Assembly (NCBI GenBank): GCA_020627525.1
Contig: JAHDGP010000073.1
Coordinates: 1-13,396, forward strand
DNA: 13,396 nt
DNA from: Bacteroidota bacterium
Lineage (GTDB): Bacteria > Bacteroidota > Bacteroidia > Chitinophagales > UBA2359
Direction: 5' to 3'
Positions 12,466 to 13,396 of this stretch are shown here, in pieces. A model generated the notes under the pieces. The model searched no databases. It had not been told where the DNA came from and was given only the letters and a program-made list of their open reading frames with translations. Position 1 is the stretch's first letter, and each line of letters starts with the position of its first letter. Position numbers and translations under genes: made by a program.

Positions 12466-12930
12466 TTAGTTCCTTCTTTTTCTTTTCTTTTTCTTTTTCG
12501 CTTTGGGAGGATTCAGTTTAAAACGAACTGGCAAATTAAATGATACTCTAACCTTCTCTCCGTTTAGTATTCCAGGAGACCAGTTTGGCATTGACTTTAC
12601 AATTCTAGCTGCTTCTGGTCCACAGCCTCCACCAATATCTCGAAAAATGGAAATATTACTTAAGGAACCATCTTTCTCAACGACGAAGGAAATGACGACC
12701 ATTCCTTCAATGTTTTTGTCTATAGCTGCTTTGGGATAACCTATATTTTCATAAATATAAACCATCATTTTGTCAATTCCACCAGGAAATTCTGGATGCT
12801 TATCTAGCTCTTCCATTTTATCTGGATCGGTAATTGGGCTTTCAATTTCTTCTTTCTTGTTTTCCTGTGCCTTTTGAGCAAATGATCCAATAGATATGGA
12901 CACTAGAAAAAGGTAAATTAGGTATTTCAT
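12466..12930 (-). CDS. Secreted single TonB C-terminal-domain protein with basic tail
   Basis: 154 residues. The signal peptide is 1-18 (ISIGSFA before QKA), followed by an acidic linker (ENKKEEIESP...DPDKMEELD). A TonB C-terminal domain spans about 45-139: HPEFPGGIDKMMVYIYENIGYPKAAIDK in pieces, VVISFVVEKDG, FRDIGGGCGPEAA, MPNWSPG and VRVSFNLPVRFKLN. The protein ends in an extremely basic tail, PPKAKKKKKRKRRN (141-154). It lacks a membrane anchor and Pro-rich spacer, so it probably does not act as a conventional energy transducer. The tail could bind the acidic cell surface, lipid A or peptidoglycan; this is inference. It is upstream of, and similar to domain 1 of, the 265-residue protein. 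Confidence 0.88.
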   Translation of the reverse strand: MKYLIYLFLVSISIGSFAQKAQENKKEEIESPITDPDKMEELDKHPEFPGGIDKMMVYIYENIGYPKAAIDKNIEGMVVISFVVEKDGSLSNISIFRDIGGGCGPEAARIVKSMPNWSPGILNGEKVRVSFNLPVRFKLNPPKAKKKKKRKRRN

Positions 12931-12965
12931 TGCTGGAAATTTTATGTTTGGGGTTAATATTTTCT

Positions 12966-12995
12966 ATAAATTAGAATACTTTTAAATCGTACAAA
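12966..12995 (-). promoter_or_regulatory. Possible promoter of the TonB-domain gene pair
   Basis: On the minus strand TTTG (12995-12992) is followed by 18 bases and TAATTTAT (12973-12966). The Bacteroidota consensus TTTG-N19-TAnnTTTG is matched except for spacing one short and two differences at the end of the -7 box. It lies about 35 bases upstream of the ATG at 12930. Confidence 0.3.
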
Positions 12996-13062
12996 TGTTT
13001 TGTTTCTATTTTATCGGATAAAGATAAAATGAATTTTGGTAAGGACTTCATAAAAGTGTTCC

Positions 13063-13396
13063 TTACTTGTATGGAAGAAATGCGATTTTCAAATTTCGTT
13101 CTGCATTTAGTATTTCTTTTGCATTTAATACAAAGTCTTTAATTGGTGAACCTTCTGGTTTCCATGCAAACTGCCTCCATAATACCAATATATAAACGCC
13201 CCCTTTTGATGTATTAATTCGTTCAAATAAGCTTTTTGCATATGCTAAAAATGCTGCATCTCGCAAGTATTCTTTTGAGCTGGCTATTTCTAGACAAACA
13301 GAATTTGAAAGCTTTATTTCTTCCGCTCTTGCCAACTCTTGGATTATTTCTGTTCTTTTGTTTTGCGCCTCTTCTTTATCAAATGTATTTGGTGTT
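13063..13396 (-). CDS. C-terminal part of an unrecognised protein, cut by the window edge
   Basis: The frame is open from the right edge to a TAA at 13063, giving at least 110 residues. The ATG-less position at 13335 is a TTG and the reading frame continues upstream of it without a stop, so the true start lies outside the window. The visible part begins with a charged helical stretch (DKEEAQNKRTEIIQELARAE), continues with a likely helix (SKEYLRDAAFLAYAKSLFER) and a strand followed by a tryptophan-rich loop (GGVYILVLWRQFAWKPEG), and ends FLPYK. There is no signal peptide or repeat to see in this portion. I do not recognise the family. Confidence 0.6.
   Translation of the reverse strand, partial: TPNTFDKEEAQNKRTEIIQELARAEEIKLSNSVCLEIASSKEYLRDAAFLAYAKSLFERINTSKGGVYILVLWRQFAWKPEGSPIKDFVLNAKEILNAERNLKIAFLPYK

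Overview
The window looks like chromosome of a Bacteroidota bacterium. The DNA is strongly A+T-rich, start codons lack clear Shine-Dalgarno sequences, and one promoter matches the Bacteroidota TTTG-N19-TAnnTTTG pattern well. Several gene types are typical of that phylum: a secreted DUF4369-like/thioredoxin protein, secreted TonB C-terminal-domain proteins with the PEFPGG motif, a MORN-variant lipoprotein and a SirB1-like transglutaminase-fold protein. This placement is inferred from gene content; there is no rRNA or other marker gene here. I see no tRNA, rRNA, CRISPR array, phage or complete transposase gene.

Layout, left to right. 146-616 (-) is a small hypothetical protein with a possible DNA polymerase III psi-like C-terminus. 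After a 427-bp divergent intergenic region comes an ilvE/Pif1-like-helicase pair (1044-3402, +) separated by one base. A 453-bp spacer full of inverted repeats (3403-3855) precedes a SirB1-like protein (3856-4764, +). A three-gene minus-strand operon follows (8142 to 4884): rhodanese lipoprotein, TlpA-like thioredoxin protein, and pabB. The last two genes are in one reading frame, separated only by a single TAA. Divergent from it is a glutathione-peroxidase-family gene followed by a LutA-like protein whose second half has no cysteine (8354-9568, +). Next comes a membrane-anchored unknown (9771-10511, +), convergent with a MORN-repeat lipoprotein (10517-11161, -); the two share one terminal hairpin. 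After a possible gene remnant and a 164-bp fold-back element (11439-11602) lie two secreted TonB-C-domain proteins (11616-12930, -). The C-terminal part of an unrecognised gene runs off the right edge.

How the genes may work together: most are ordinary metabolism (branched-chain amino acids, p-aminobenzoate/folate), redox functions (GPx, thioredoxin-like, rhodanese) and envelope proteins. No single new system is evident. The most unusual points are a small family of fold-back repeats with shared ends (756-807, 8198-8225, 11439-11602), the one-stop-codon junction between the thioredoxin protein and PabB, the LutA-like protein lacking half of its cysteine ligands, the structured 3403-3855 spacer, and the TonB C-terminal domains carried on proteins with no inner-membrane anchor or spacer.
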